Shown here in pieces: positions 1-8,756 of a stretch of 64,000 nt of DNA. The notes beneath the pieces are model-generated. The model ran no database searches and had not been told where the DNA came from. It was given only the letters and a program-made list of their open reading frames with translations. The position numbers and the translations under genes were made by a program. Position 1 is the first letter of the stretch; the number at the start of each line of letters is the position of its first letter. The stretch is from Marihabitans asiaticum (GTDB taxonomy: Bacteria; Actinomycetota; Actinomycetes; Actinomycetales; Dermatophilaceae), in NCBI RefSeq assembly GCF_007828725.1, contig NZ_VIUW01000002.1, positions 248,001 through 312,000 on the forward strand, read 5' to 3'.

Positions 1-110
1 GCGTTCTCGAACTGGTGGCGCTCCCAGCGGGTCTCGATCGGGCCGTCGGGGGCCTTGCTGTCGGCGATCGGCTCGCCCTCGCGGTAGAGGCCGTCGATGA
101 GTTCAGTCAT
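1..110 (-). CDS. sdhA: Succinate dehydrogenase flavoprotein subunit, N-terminal fragment
   Basis: Only the first 36 codons are in the window; the gene runs off the left edge. The visible N-terminus (MTELIDGLYREGEPIADSKA, followed by a PIETRWERH stretch) is the usual start of the long actinobacterial SdhA/fumarate reductase flavoprotein. This subunit carries FAD and oxidises succinate at the membrane. It lies 19 nt downstream of sdhC on the same strand, the normal order. The FAD and active-site regions are outside the window, so the call rests on the N-terminus and the neighbour. Confidence 0.85.
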   Translation of the reverse strand, partial: MTELIDGLYREGEPIADSKAPDGPIETRWERHQFEN

Positions 111-129
111 GGGTGTCGGCTCCAGGTCC

Positions 130-843
130 TCAGAGGCTCGAGAAGTACAGGTAGAACGGCGGGATGAGGAAGCCCACGACGATCAGGGCGGCAAGCACCT
201 GCGCGGTCGTCTTCGCCACCGTCCGGGCTCGCGGGGTGCTGGTCAGGCCGAGGGTCTGGGACGCGCTCCACGCACCGTGGTAGATGTGCATCCCGAGCGC
301 GATCATCGCGAGGGTGTAGATGAGCACCACCCAGATCAGCGAGAAGCTCGCCGAGACCATGACGTACGGGCTCTCCTTCACCGCTGCGGCGTCGGCCTCG
401 CTGTTGAAGTTCGGCTTGACCAGCGTGAAGTGGATGAGGTGGAAGATCACGAAGAGCAGCAGCGTGATCCCGCCCCAGCGCATCGTGCGGGAGGCGAGCG
501 AGGAGCTGATCGACTTCTTCACGGCGTAGCCCTGGGGGCGGGCGCTGCTCGAACGGCTCCACAGGGTGAAGGCGGCGTAGACGTGGCCGATGATCGAGGC
601 GATGAGCACGATCCGCACGATCCACAGCAGCCCGCCGTACGGGAGCATCGGCTCGCCGATCTCGCGCAGGTGGTGGGCGTAGGTGTCGAACGCCTCCTGG
701 CCGGCGAGCACCTTGAGGTTGCCGTACATGTGAAGAAGGACGTACAGCAGGAAGACGATGCCGGTGACCGCCATGAGCCACTTCAGGCCGATGGAGGACG
801 ACATCACCCCCCGCTTCTCCGGCGCTGAGGTTGTCGTAGCCAC
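130..843 (-). CDS. sdhC: Succinate dehydrogenase cytochrome b subunit
   Basis: 237 residues with five hydrophobic segments (about 18-40, 70-92, 122-142, 162-186, 212-236), as in the single-subunit, diheme cytochrome b558 type of SdhC. It anchors SdhA/SdhB and passes electrons to menaquinone. Candidate heme-ligand histidines within or beside the helices are H38, H87, H135, H138, H186 and H189. Translation starts with GTG at 843. There is no Shine-Dalgarno, but a TAGTCT hexamer ends 7 nt before the start. sdhA follows after 19 nt. Confidence 0.93.
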   Translation of the reverse strand: MATTTSAPEKRGVMSSSIGLKWLMAVTGIVFLLYVLLHMYGNLKVLAGQEAFDTYAHHLREIGEPMLPYGGLLWIVRIVLIASIIGHVYAAFTLWSRSSSARPQGYAVKKSISSSLASRTMRWGGITLLLFVIFHLIHFTLVKPNFNSEADAAAVKESPYVMVSASFSLIWVVLIYTLAMIALGMHIYHGAWSASQTLGLTSTPRARTVAKTTAQVLAALIVVGFLIPPFYLYFSSL

Positions 844-849
844 GCGCTC

Positions 850-855
850 AGACTA
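850..855 (-). promoter_or_regulatory. Putative -10 box of sdhC (leaderless type)
   Basis: TAGTCT on the minus strand, 6 nt before the GTG of sdhC, places +1 at the start codon. No convincing -35 is visible. Confidence 0.5.
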
Positions 856-890
856 CCGCGCCATAGAGCGCCCGAAGGGGTCAGGCAGAC

Positions 891-2222
891 CTAACCGGCG
901 GCCCGGCCGGCTGCCGGCAGGGCGTCGAGCACCTGCTCGACAGCGGCGTCGTCGTGGGCTGCCGAGACGAACCAGGACTCGAAGGCGCTCGGCGGCAGGT
1001 GCACCCCCGCGTCGAGCATGGAGTGGAAGAACCGGCCGAAGGCTGCGGTGTCCTGAGCCTGTGCCTCGGCGTAGCTCGTGACGGCGCCGTCGACCCCTTC
1101 GGTGAAGAAGATGCTGAACATCGATCCCGCACGCTGCACGACGTGGGGAACCCCGGCGTCGGTCAGCGCGGTGTCGGCGGCCGAGGAGATGGTGTCGGCG
1201 ACGCTCTGCAGCCGGCCGTAGAGCGAAGGGGTGCACCCGCGCAGCGTGGCCAGGCCGGCGGCCGTGGCGACCGGGTTCCCCGAGAGGGTCCCGGCCTGGT
1301 AGACCGGGCCGTCCGGCGCCAGCTGCGCCATGATCTCGGCGCGCCCGCCGAAGGCGGCGGCCGGGAACCCGCCGCCCATCACCTTGCCGAAGGTGAAGAG
1401 GTCCGGTGCGCCGGAGGGATACCCGCCGGGACTGTTCCCCCCTTCGCCGGTCTCGAGGCCGTACCAGCCGGCCGCGCTGCAGCGGAAGCCGGTCATCACC
1501 TCGTCGCTGATGAGCAGCGCTCCGTGCTCGCGGGTGACCCGGCGCAGGCCCTCGGTGAAGCCGGGAGCCGGCGGGACGACACCCATGTTGCCCGGTGACG
1601 CCTCGGTGATCACGGCCGCGATCTCCTCACCGCGCTCGGCGAAGACCTGTTCGACCGCGTCGATGTCGTTGTAGGGGAGCACGATCGTCTCCCCCGCCGC
1701 GCTCGCCGGGACCCCGGCCGAGTCGGGCAGGGCGAAGGTCGCCACCCCGGATCCGGCGTGCGCGAGCAGCGCGTCGACATGACCGTGGTAGCAGCCGGCG
1801 AACTTCACCACAGCGCTCCGGCCGGTCACCCCCCGCGCCAGGCGAAGGGCGGACATCGTCGCCTCGGTGCCGCTGCTCACCAGGCGTACCTGCTCGACCG
1901 GCTCGACCCGCGCGACGATCTCGGCGGCGAGCGCCACCTCGTTCTCGCTCGGGGTGCCGAAGCTGAAGCCACGAGCCGCAGCCTCGGTCACGGCGGCGAG
2001 CACGTCGGGGTGGGCATGCCCGAGGATCATCGGCCCCCAGCTGCCGATGAGGTCGACGTAGCGGTTGCCGTCCACGTCGGTGAGATACGCCCCCTTCGCC
2101 GAGGCGACGAAGCGCGGCGTTCCCCCGACCCCCCGGAACGCCCGGACCGGGGAGTTCACCCCACCGGGGATCACCTCGAGGGCCCGGTCGAAGAGCTGCT
2201 GGGACTGCGTCGTCGAGGTCAT
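891..2222 (-). CDS. hemL: Glutamate-1-semialdehyde 2,1-aminomutase
   Basis: 443 residues, class III aminotransferase fold. It converts glutamate-1-semialdehyde to 5-aminolevulinate with PLP, the step after HemA. The N-terminal [11 protein letters not shown] motif, SSGTEA (about 117-122), DEVMTGFR (about 240-247) and the PLP lysine in [10 protein letters not shown] (K280) are all present. A Gly/Pro-rich insertion at about 258-272 lengthens the protein slightly. The ATG at 2222 is preceded by GGGGG and by a GAGACT hexamer. It is separated from the hem operon by a repeat-filled gap, so it may be transcribed on its own. Confidence 0.96.
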   Translation of the reverse strand: MTSTTQSQQLFDRALEVIPGGVNSPVRAFRGVGGTPRFVASAKGAYLTDVDGNRYVDLIGSWGPMILGHAHPDVLAAVTEAAARGFSFGTPSENEVALAAEIVARVEPVEQVRLVSSGTEATMSALRLARGVTGRSAVVKFAGCYHGHVDALLAHAGSGVATFALPDSAGVPASAAGETIVLPYNDIDAVEQVFAERGEEIAAVITEASPGNMGVVPPAPGFTEGLRRVTREHGALLISDEVMTGFRCSAAGWYGLETGEGGNSPGGYPSGAPDLFTFGKVMGGGFPAAAFGGRAEIMAQLAPDGPVYQAGTLSGNPVATAAGLATLRGCTPSLYGRLQSVADTISSAADTALTDAGVPHVVQRAGSMFSIFFTEGVDGAVTSYAEAQAQDTAAFGRFFHSMLDAGVHLPPSAFESWFVSAAHDDAAVEQVLDALPAAGRAAG

Positions 2223-2270
2223 GCCCCCAGTCTCACCCACCGCAGGCCAACCGGCCCCAAGGGGTCGCGC

Positions 2271-2512
2271 TCCCCGGGCAACCTCAGACGAACGGTCAAT
2301 CGCCCCCACCCCCACGAATCGCAGCTCCCCGGGGATCTGCAGACGAACGGTCACCCTGGAAGGCGCCGCCGGGCTGAGGTTCCCCGGGGATCTGCAGACG
2401 AACGGTCACCCCGGAAGGCGCCGCCGGTCTGAGGTTCCCCGGGGATCTGCAGACGAACGGTCACCCTGGAAGGCGCCGCTGGTCTGTGGTTCCCCGGGGA
2501 TCTGCGAAGGGG
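2271..2512. repeat. Palindromic tandem repeat cluster 1 (55-bp period)
   Basis: Three 55-bp units start at 2327, 2382 and 2437. A partial fourth starts at 2492 and a diverged copy lies near 2271. Each unit holds TCCCCGGGGA (first copy CTCCCCGGGGA) and CAGACGAACGGTC. Read on the minus strand, the parts form a loose large palindrome: ACCGTTCGTCTG, 4 nt, TCCCCGGGGA, 4 nt, CAGACC. The last unit runs into GCGAAGGGG and ends at the marR stop. It fills most of the 290-bp marR-hemL gap. A second cluster with the same core is at 20846-20977. Confidence 0.9.
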
Positions 2513-2992
2513 TTAGTCGTCGAGACCGATCTCGTGGTGGTCGGGGGCGAGGTGGTCGCGGACGGCCGCCATCGCCTCGCCGAGGGCCTGCACCTGCTCG
2601 GGTGTCAGCACGTCGAGCAGGTGCCGATGCACAGAGGCGACGTGCTGCGGCGCCAGCGCTCCGACGACCTCGCGCCCCTCCGGGGTGAGTCCGATGACGA
2701 CTCCGCGGCCGTCCTCGCTGGACGGTTCGCGGCGCACCCAGCCGCGGCGCTCGAGACGACCGGCGGTGTGCGTGACCCGGCTTCGCGACTGCACGATGCG
2801 GTCGGCGAGCACCGACATACGCATCCGCTGATCGGGCGCCTCAGAGAGCATCGAGAGCAGCTCGTACTCGGTGATCTGGCACGAGCCCTGGAGGTCCTCG
2901 CTCAGCGCACGCTCAAGCAGCCGGGTCCCCCGCAGGTAGGCGCGCCACGCCTTCTGCTCCTCGGCGCTGAGCCACCGCACCTGCTCGGTCAC
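2513..2992 (-). CDS. MarR-family transcriptional regulator
   Basis: 159 residues with a winged-helix DNA-binding domain: SVLADRIVQSRSRVTHTAGR is the recognition region, followed by a wing and LTPEGREVV. MarR proteins are dimeric repressors that usually respond to small aromatic ligands or oxidants. The start is a GTG at 2992 overlapping the hemB stop (GTGA), with GGGAGG about 7 nt upstream; a GTG at 2995 is also possible. It is the last gene of the rex-hem transcription unit. Its ligand and targets cannot be read from sequence. Confidence 0.88.
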   Translation of the reverse strand: MTEQVRWLSAEEQKAWRAYLRGTRLLERALSEDLQGSCQITEYELLSMLSEAPDQRMRMSVLADRIVQSRSRVTHTAGRLERRGWVRREPSSEDGRGVVIGLTPEGREVVGALAPQHVASVHRHLLDVLTPEQVQALGEAMAAVRDHLAPDHHEIGLDD

Positions 2993-3984
2993 CACCGGAC
3001 CTCCCCGCGCTGCGCCGTTCGCGCCGCGAGCTCGAGCGCGAAGTAGCTGAGGATGATGCCGGCACCAGCCCGGCGGATGTGCAGCACCGACTCCAGCGCG
3101 GCCTGGTCCCGGTCGATCCACCCGCGCTCGGCAGCCGCGACGATCTGGGCGTACTCGCCGGAGATCTGGTAGGCGGCGACCGGGACGGTGGATAGCTGCG
3201 CGGCCGCCGCGACGACGTCCAGGTGGGGGCCGGCCGGCTTGACCATGACGATGTCGGCGCCCTCGGCGATGTCCAGCTCGAGCTCGCGGACCGCCTCGGT
3301 CGCGTTGGCCGGGTCCTGCTGATAGGTCGCCCGGTCTCCGGTCAACGAGGAGCAGACCGCCTCGCGGAACGGGCCGTAGAGCGCCGAGGTGTACTTCGCG
3401 GAGTAGGCCAGGATCGCGGTGTCGGTGAAGCCCTCGCGGTCCAGCGCCCCCCGGACGAAGGCCACCTGCCCGTCCATCATCCCGGACAACCCCAGGACGT
3501 GCGACCCCGCTCGAGCCTGAGCGATCGCCATGTCTGCGTACCGCTCCAGCGTGGCGTCGTTGTCCACGACCGTGGCACCGGCGGCGTTCTCACGCAGCAC
3601 CCCGCAGTGCCCGTGGTCGGTGAACTCGTCCAGGCACAGGTCGGTCATGACGACGAGGTCGTCGCCGACCGCATCGACCACCGCCCGCGTCGCGACGTTG
3701 AGGATGCCGTCGGGGTCGTCGGCACCCGACCCCACGGCGTCCTTGTCCTCGGGCACACCGAAGAGCATGATCCCGCCGAGGCCCGCGGCGACGCACTCCC
3801 GCGCGAGGTCGACGAGGGTCGAGACGGTGTGCTGGAGCACCCCGGGCATGCTGGCGACCTCGACCGGCTCCGCGATCCCCTCGCGGACGAAGGCGGGGAG
3901 GACGAGGTCGGACGCGTGCAGCCGGTGCTCGGCCACGAGGCGACGCATGGGCGTCGATGTCCTCAGACGCCGGGGACGGACCAT
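2989..3984 (-). CDS. hemB: Delta-aminolevulinic acid dehydratase (porphobilinogen synthase)
   Basis: 331 residues. It condenses two 5-aminolevulinates to porphobilinogen. The Schiff-base lysines are K197 in YSAKYTSALYGPFR and K249 in IVMVKPAG. The metal loop reads DLCLDEFTDHGHCG, with Asp where zinc enzymes have a second Cys, so this is probably a magnesium-type enzyme. The ATG at 3984 has GAGGGA close upstream. A GTG at 4002, 3 nt after the hemD stop, would add six residues and is a real alternative. It overlaps marR by 4 nt. Confidence 0.95.
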   Translation of the reverse strand: MVRPRRLRTSTPMRRLVAEHRLHASDLVLPAFVREGIAEPVEVASMPGVLQHTVSTLVDLARECVAAGLGGIMLFGVPEDKDAVGSGADDPDGILNVATRAVVDAVGDDLVVMTDLCLDEFTDHGHCGVLRENAAGATVVDNDATLERYADMAIAQARAGSHVLGLSGMMDGQVAFVRGALDREGFTDTAILAYSAKYTSALYGPFREAVCSSLTGDRATYQQDPANATEAVRELELDIAEGADIVMVKPAGPHLDVVAAAAQLSTVPVAAYQISGEYAQIVAAAERGWIDRDQAALESVLHIRRAGAGIILSYFALELAARTAQRGEVRW

Positions 3985-4004
3985 CGGTCCCTCGAGGCTC
4001 ACGA

Positions 4005-5648
4005 TCAGCCCTTCGCCCGCTTGCGAGCCGCGGGCGGCGCCTGCTCCGAGGGTCGGGTCACCGGGTGGCCCTCCGCGATGGCCTGGGCGATCCGGCCCCG
4101 CGCGTGCTCGGCGAGCCCCTCGACGAGCAGCACCGCGTCGGCGCTCTCGGCGACGACGTCGACCCGCAGACCGAGCTCCTCGGCGGTCTTGGCGGTCGCC
4201 GGGCCGATGCAGGCGATGACGGTGCTCGCGTGCGGCTTGCCCGCGATCCCGATGAGGTTGCGCACGGTCGAGCTCGAGGTGAACGCCACCGCGTCGAAGA
4301 CTCCCGACTTGATCGCGTCCCGGGTGGGTGCGGGCGGCGGGGCGGCCCGCACGGTCCGGTAGGCGGTCACGTCGTCGACCTCCCAGCCCATCTCCTGCAG
4401 GCCCGCGACGAGGGTGTCGGTGGCGATGTCGGCGCGGGGCAGGAAGACCCGGTTGATCGGGTCGAGCACGTCGTCGTAGGGCGGCCACTCCTCGAGCAGC
4501 CCGGCGGCGGAGCGCTCCCCCGACGGCACGAGGTCGGCAGTGATCCCCCAATCCTGCAGCGCGGCGGCGGTGGCACCGCCGACCGCGGCGATCTTCAGCC
4601 CCGAGAAGGCGCGGGCGTCCAGCCCGATCTCCTCGAACTTCTCCCGGACCGCCCTGACCGCGTTGACCGAGGTGAAGCCGATCCACTCGTACCGCCCGGT
4701 CACCAGGCCGCGAACCGCCCGCTCCATCGCCTGCGGGGTGCGTGGTGGCTCGACCGAGATGGTGGGCACGACCTCGCTGGTGGCCCCGAAGTCGGAGAGC
4801 CGCTCCTCCATCGATCGTGACTGCTCCTTGGTCCGCGGCACGAGCACCCGCCAGCCGAAGAGCGGCTTGGTCTCGAACCAGGAGAGCTCATCGCGCAGCT
4901 CGACCGGTGGCCCGATGACCGCGAGCGCCGGGAGCGCGAGGTCGTCGACGAGACCGGAAGCGTCCGCGAGGGTCCCGGTGACCGTCGCCTGCTGCGTCGT
5001 CGTGCCCCGCTGGGTGATGGCGACCGGGGTCTTCGGGTCGCGGCCCGCAGCCTCGAGGGCGCGCAGAGCGGCTCCGAGGTTGTCGGGGTCGCCGAGGAGC
5101 ACCACGGTGACGCCGTCGGCGACCGATCCGGAGAGGTCGGGGACCTTGCTGCTCGTCACCGCCACGACGTGCACGCTCGAGGCGTGGCCGACGGTCAGCG
5201 GCATACCCGCGTAGGTGGGGACGGCGTTGACTGCGGAGACGCCCGGCACGACCTCGTAGGAGATGCCCGCCTTCGCCAGGGCCTTCGCCTCCTCGGCGAG
5301 GCCGTTGAAGGTGGCCGGGTCACCGTCCATGAGCCGCACGACGTGCCCACCGGCGTGGGCCTTGGCGGTCTTGACCACCAGCTTGGCCCGCGAGGCATGG
5401 GTCAGCTGCTGCCCGTGCTCACCGTGGCCGGCGTCGACGATCTCGATGTCGTCGCGCAGGTGCTCGGCGACCAGGCTGTCGCGGGCGCTGGTGTCGATGA
5501 TGACCGCGTCGGCGCGGCCGAGGTGGCGCACCGCGGCGAGGGTCAGCAGCGACGGGTCGCCCGGCCCGGCGCCGACGAAGGTGACGCTCGCGGGGCGGCG
5601 ACTCCTGGTGGTGGCGGTCGTGGTGGTGCTCGTCGTGCGCGGGCTCAC
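4005..5648 (-). CDS. hemD: Bifunctional uroporphyrinogen-III C-methyltransferase / uroporphyrinogen-III synthase
   Basis: 547 residues in two domains. Residues about 20-255 are a tetrapyrrole methylase (SUMT/CobA-like) with VGAGPGDPSLLTL and VVPGVSAV motifs. Residues about 265-515 are the HemD cyclase, which closes hydroxymethylbilane to uroporphyrinogen III. The N-terminal half would divert the product to siroheme or cobalamin. This fusion is usual in actinobacteria. It starts with GTG in a 4-nt GTGA overlap with hemC, so the two are translationally coupled. The C-terminus ends in a basic RKRAKG tail. Confidence 0.93.
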   Translation of the reverse strand: MSPRTTSTTTTATTRSRRPASVTFVGAGPGDPSLLTLAAVRHLGRADAVIIDTSARDSLVAEHLRDDIEIVDAGHGEHGQQLTHASRAKLVVKTAKAHAGGHVVRLMDGDPATFNGLAEEAKALAKAGISYEVVPGVSAVNAVPTYAGMPLTVGHASSVHVVAVTSSKVPDLSGSVADGVTVVLLGDPDNLGAALRALEAAGRDPKTPVAITQRGTTTQQATVTGTLADASGLVDDLALPALAVIGPPVELRDELSWFETKPLFGWRVLVPRTKEQSRSMEERLSDFGATSEVVPTISVEPPRTPQAMERAVRGLVTGRYEWIGFTSVNAVRAVREKFEEIGLDARAFSGLKIAAVGGATAAALQDWGITADLVPSGERSAAGLLEEWPPYDDVLDPINRVFLPRADIATDTLVAGLQEMGWEVDDVTAYRTVRAAPPPAPTRDAIKSGVFDAVAFTSSSTVRNLIGIAGKPHASTVIACIGPATAKTAEELGLRVDVVAESADAVLLVEGLAEHARGRIAQAIAEGHPVTRPSEQAPPAARKRAKG

Positions 5649-6610
5649 GTGTCACTCTCCGAAGAGCTCGAGTTGGGTGCGGGAACAGGGTCATGGCTGG
5701 CGTCGGCGACGATGTCGCCGGCGCCGTCGGCGAGGAGGGTCTCGGCCAGCGTGCGGCCGAGCCCAGCGGGGTCCTCGAGAGGTCCGGTGGCGGAGCGTCT
5801 GATCTCTCGGTCGCCGGCGGGATCGGCTACGGCGGCGCGAAGGGAGAGAGCCGGCCCCTTGTCGTCCTCGACCACCTCGGCGAGGGCTCCGACGGGGGCG
5901 GAGCAGCCGGCCTCGAGTCGGGCGAGCAGCGCCCTCTCGGCGGTGGTGGCCGCTCGGGTGTCGGCGTGGTCCAGTGCGCCGACCGCGCCGAGGGTCTCGG
6001 CGTCGTCCGCCCGGACCTCGACGGCAAGGGCTCCCTGGCCGGGCGCCGGCAGGATCTGCAAGGGGTCGAGGAACTCGGTCACCACGCCGTCGAGGTCGAC
6101 CCGACGCAGGCCGGCAGCAGCGAGGACCACGGCGTCGACCTGCTCACCGACCATGGCGAGCCGGGTCTCGACGTTGCCACGGATGTCCTGGAAGTCCAGG
6201 CCCAGACCGAGCGAGGCGAGCATGGCTCGACGTCGGGGCGAGCCGGTCCCGATGACCGACCCGGCGGGGAGCTCGCCGAGGGTCAGCCCGTCGCGGGCGA
6301 CGAGCGCGTCTCGTGGGTCGACCCGGGCGGGGACCGCAGCGATCGCCAGGTCGGGCTCGGGAGCAGTGGGCAGGTCCTTCAGCGAGTGCACCGCTACGTC
6401 GACCCGCCCGTCGCGGAGCGCCTGCCGCAGCGCCGAGGCGAAGACTCCGGTGCCTCCGAGGGTGCTCAGCGGGGCCCGGTTGACGTCGCCCTCGGTCGTG
6501 ATCTCGACGATCTCGACGTCGTGGCCAGCCGCGCGCAGCGCATCGGCCACGTGACCGGTCTGGGTCATCGCGAGGTTGCTCCGGCGACTGCCGATCCTCA
6601 GGGCGGTCAT
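5645..6610 (-). CDS. hemC: Porphobilinogen deaminase (hydroxymethylbilane synthase)
   Basis: 321 residues. It polymerises four porphobilinogens into hydroxymethylbilane. Seen are RIGSRRSNLA near the N-terminus, HSLKDLP (75-81), GTGSPRRR (121-128) and the cofactor loop LEAGCSAPVGA, with C236 as the dipyrromethane attachment cysteine. It starts with ATG overlapping the hemA stop by 4 nt (ATGA) and ends in a 4-nt overlap with hemD. The Ser-rich last 15 residues look like a non-conserved tail. Confidence 0.96.
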   Translation of the reverse strand: MTALRIGSRRSNLAMTQTGHVADALRAAGHDVEIVEITTEGDVNRAPLSTLGGTGVFASALRQALRDGRVDVAVHSLKDLPTAPEPDLAIAAVPARVDPRDALVARDGLTLGELPAGSVIGTGSPRRRAMLASLGLGLDFQDIRGNVETRLAMVGEQVDAVVLAAAGLRRVDLDGVVTEFLDPLQILPAPGQGALAVEVRADDAETLGAVGALDHADTRAATTAERALLARLEAGCSAPVGALAEVVEDDKGPALSLRAAVADPAGDREIRRSATGPLEDPAGLGRTLAETLLADGAGDIVADASHDPVPAPNSSSSESDT

Positions 6611-7878
6611 GGCAGGTCCGCCTTGTGCAGGTCGAAAAGCTGGCGGATGGCGTCCTCGTACTCCACGATCCGCCCGTCGACGGCCATCTCCTTGACCCGG
6701 ATCGTCGGGCGGTGGAGCAGCTTCTCGACGACGCGGTGGACCGCGAGGTGCACCTGGGCGCGGTCAGCCTCGCTGAGGTCGGGGGTGCGCTGGTCGAGCC
6801 GCTCGATCTCTCGGGCGACGACCTCGGCCGCCGCTGCCCGGAGGGCGGCGACGGTCGGACCGGCGACCTGCTTGGCCCGCTCGGTCAGGTGGGCACCGAC
6901 CTCTGCGGCGACCAGCTCGCGCGCCGCGACCACCTGCGGCAGCTCGGCGCCGTCGTCGAGCGCCCGCCCGATCTGCTCGAGCCCGACGAGGGTGACGCCG
7001 CGCAGGTCGGCAACCTGGTGGGCGATGTCGTGCGGCAGGGCGAGGTCGAGGTAGACCTGCGGGGCACCGGCTCGGGCCACCTGGGCGTCTGCACCGTCGG
7101 CGAGGGAGACGACCAGACCCGTCGAGCCGGTCGCGGAGATGACGACGTCGGCTCCGGCGAGCGCATCGGCCAGCTCCGAGATCGGTCGCCAGCGCGCCCC
7201 GAGGCGGGTGGCCAGCGCCTCGGCCTTGCCGGGCGTCCGGTTGACGAGGGTGAGCGAGGCGACCCCGTGTCGCAGCGCCGCTGCCGCTGCCAGCGCGCTC
7301 ATCCCCCCGGCCCCGATGACGAGGACGGCACGATGGGACAGGTCGCCCAGCCGGGTCTCGGCCAGCGCGAGCCCGGTGGTGACGAGCGAGCGGGAGACCT
7401 GCTCGAGGCCGGTCTGGGTCCGGACCCGCTTGCCGGTCCGCAGGGCGTGCTGCACCAGCGAGTTCAGCGAGCTGCCGACCGCGCCGGCCCTCTGTCCATC
7501 GGCCAGGGCCGTCCGTAGCTGGCCGAGGATCTGGGCCTCGCCAACGGCCATCGAGTCCAGCCCCGCCGCGACGTTGAAGACGTGTGCGACCGCGGCCTCG
7601 CCGTACTGCAGCTCGAGATGCTCCGCCAGGTCGTCCGCCTCCAGGCCGGTGGTCTCGGTCAGGGCGGAGGTGAGGTCTGCGACGGCACCGTGGAAGGTGG
7701 AGACCTCGGCGTAGATCTCGGTCCGGTTGCAGGTCGAGAGCACGAGGACCTCGTCGATGTCCCCGCTGGCCAGGGCGCGGGTGGCCAGCGCCTCGACCTG
7801 CGCCGGACCCAGGCTGACCCGCTCGAGCAGGTCGATGGGGGTGCGGTGGTGGTTGAGGCCGAAGACCACGGTGCTCAT
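6607..7878 (-). CDS. hemA: Glutamyl-tRNA reductase
   Basis: 423 residues. It reduces glutamyl-tRNA(Glu) to glutamate-1-semialdehyde with NADPH, the committed step of C5 heme synthesis. The N-terminal FGLNHHRTP and STCNRTEIY, with catalytic C50, are intact. A Rossmann NADPH site VIGAGGMSALAAAA lies near residue 185. The C-terminal dimerisation region is helical. The ATG at 7878 overlaps the rex stop (ATGA). Being second in a Rex-controlled operon, its expression should follow the NADH/NAD+ ratio. Confidence 0.96.
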   Translation of the reverse strand: MSTVVFGLNHHRTPIDLLERVSLGPAQVEALATRALASGDIDEVLVLSTCNRTEIYAEVSTFHGAVADLTSALTETTGLEADDLAEHLELQYGEAAVAHVFNVAAGLDSMAVGEAQILGQLRTALADGQRAGAVGSSLNSLVQHALRTGKRVRTQTGLEQVSRSLVTTGLALAETRLGDLSHRAVLVIGAGGMSALAAAAALRHGVASLTLVNRTPGKAEALATRLGARWRPISELADALAGADVVISATGSTGLVVSLADGADAQVARAGAPQVYLDLALPHDIAHQVADLRGVTLVGLEQIGRALDDGAELPQVVAARELVAAEVGAHLTERAKQVAGPTVAALRAAAAEVVAREIERLDQRTPDLSEADRAQVHLAVHRVVEKLLHRPTIRVKEMAVDGRIVEYEDAIRQLFDLHKADLP

Positions 7879-8591
7879 CGCGCCACCCCCACGGTCCTGG
7901 CGCTGGCGGACGCGGCGGTGCCGTCTGCCGGGGCGCCGGACTCGGCCGACTCGACGCGACGCTGCTCGTGGTAGGCGAGGATCTGCAGCTCGGAGGCGAG
8001 GTCGACCCGGCGGACCTGAACGCCGTCGGGCACGTTGACCGCCGACGGGGCGAAGTTGAGGATGGAGCCGATCCCGGCACCGACGAGGGCGTCTGCGACG
8101 TCCTGGGCCGCCTGGGCGGGGGCGGCGATCACGCCGATGACCACACCCGACCCGGTGAGCGCCGGGAGAACCGTCATGGGCTGGACGACGAGGTCGCCGA
8201 CCCGCTGACCCACGACCTCGGGGTCGTGGTCGAGCAGCGCGACGACCGAGAAGCCCTGCTGCTCGAACCCGCCGTACTGCGCCAGGGCTCGGCCGAGGTT
8301 GCCCATGCCGACGATGACGACGGGCCAGTCGTGGGTCAGGCCCAGCGCCCGCGAGATCTCGTAGCGCAGGTGGGAGACGTCGTAGCCCACTCCCCTGACG
8401 CCGTACGACCCGAGATGACTGAGGTCCTTGCGCAGCTTGGCGCTGCTCACCCCTGCCTCGACGGCCAGCTCTTCGGAGGAGACCGAGGCGATGCCTGAGG
8501 CGGTCATGGTGTCGAGGGCCCGCAGATATCCGGGGAGGCGAGCCACTGCGGCGTCCGGGATCCCGCGCTCGGCGGCGCTCTCGACGGACAC
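7875..8591 (-). CDS. rex: Redox-sensing transcriptional repressor Rex
   Basis: 238 residues from the GTG at 8591 (GTG 8600 is an alternative; GAGAGGAG lies just upstream of both). An N-terminal winged helix (PDAAVARLPGYLRAL to LRKDLSHLGSYG) is followed by a Rossmann domain with VIVGMGNLGRAL, which binds NAD(H). High NADH releases Rex from DNA. A near-consensus Rex site sits upstream at 8667-8684, so rex and the downstream hem genes are probably autoregulated. The same rex-hemACD arrangement is known in Streptomyces coelicolor. Confidence 0.94.
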   Translation of the reverse strand: MSVESAAERGIPDAAVARLPGYLRALDTMTASGIASVSSEELAVEAGVSSAKLRKDLSHLGSYGVRGVGYDVSHLRYEISRALGLTHDWPVVIVGMGNLGRALAQYGGFEQQGFSVVALLDHDPEVVGQRVGDLVVQPMTVLPALTGSGVVIGVIAAPAQAAQDVADALVGAGIGSILNFAPSAVNVPDGVQVRRVDLASELQILAYHEQRRVESAESGAPADGTAASASARTVGVAR

Positions 8592-8655
8592 AGGCGGCAC
8601 GACTCCTCTCCGGGGCCAGCCGCACCGAGGGGCGCGTCCCGGCTCCTGCTGCCCG

Positions 8656-8684
8656 AGGCTACGCCCTTGTGAACATTTGCACAA
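8656..8684 (-). promoter_or_regulatory. rex-hem operon promoter with Rex operator (ROP)
   Basis: Positions 8667-8684 read TTGTGAACATTTGCACAA, very close to the Rex operator consensus TTGTGAAnnnnTTCACAA. On the minus strand the same bases supply a -35 (TTGTGC, 8684-8679). A -10 TAGCCT (8661-8656) follows after 17 nt, so bound Rex would cover the -35 and part of the spacer. This predicts repression when NADH is low. Confidence 0.85.
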
Positions 8685-8756
8685 AGTCGCGCCTGCGCGC
8701 GATGACGCCGCGCAACACCGCCCCCTTCGCGCCGAGGCGACCGGCCGCCGGACCCG

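Noticed and set aside
2327-2512. CRISPR array
   Set aside because: The 55-bp units are tandem with no unique spacers, and no cas genes are present.
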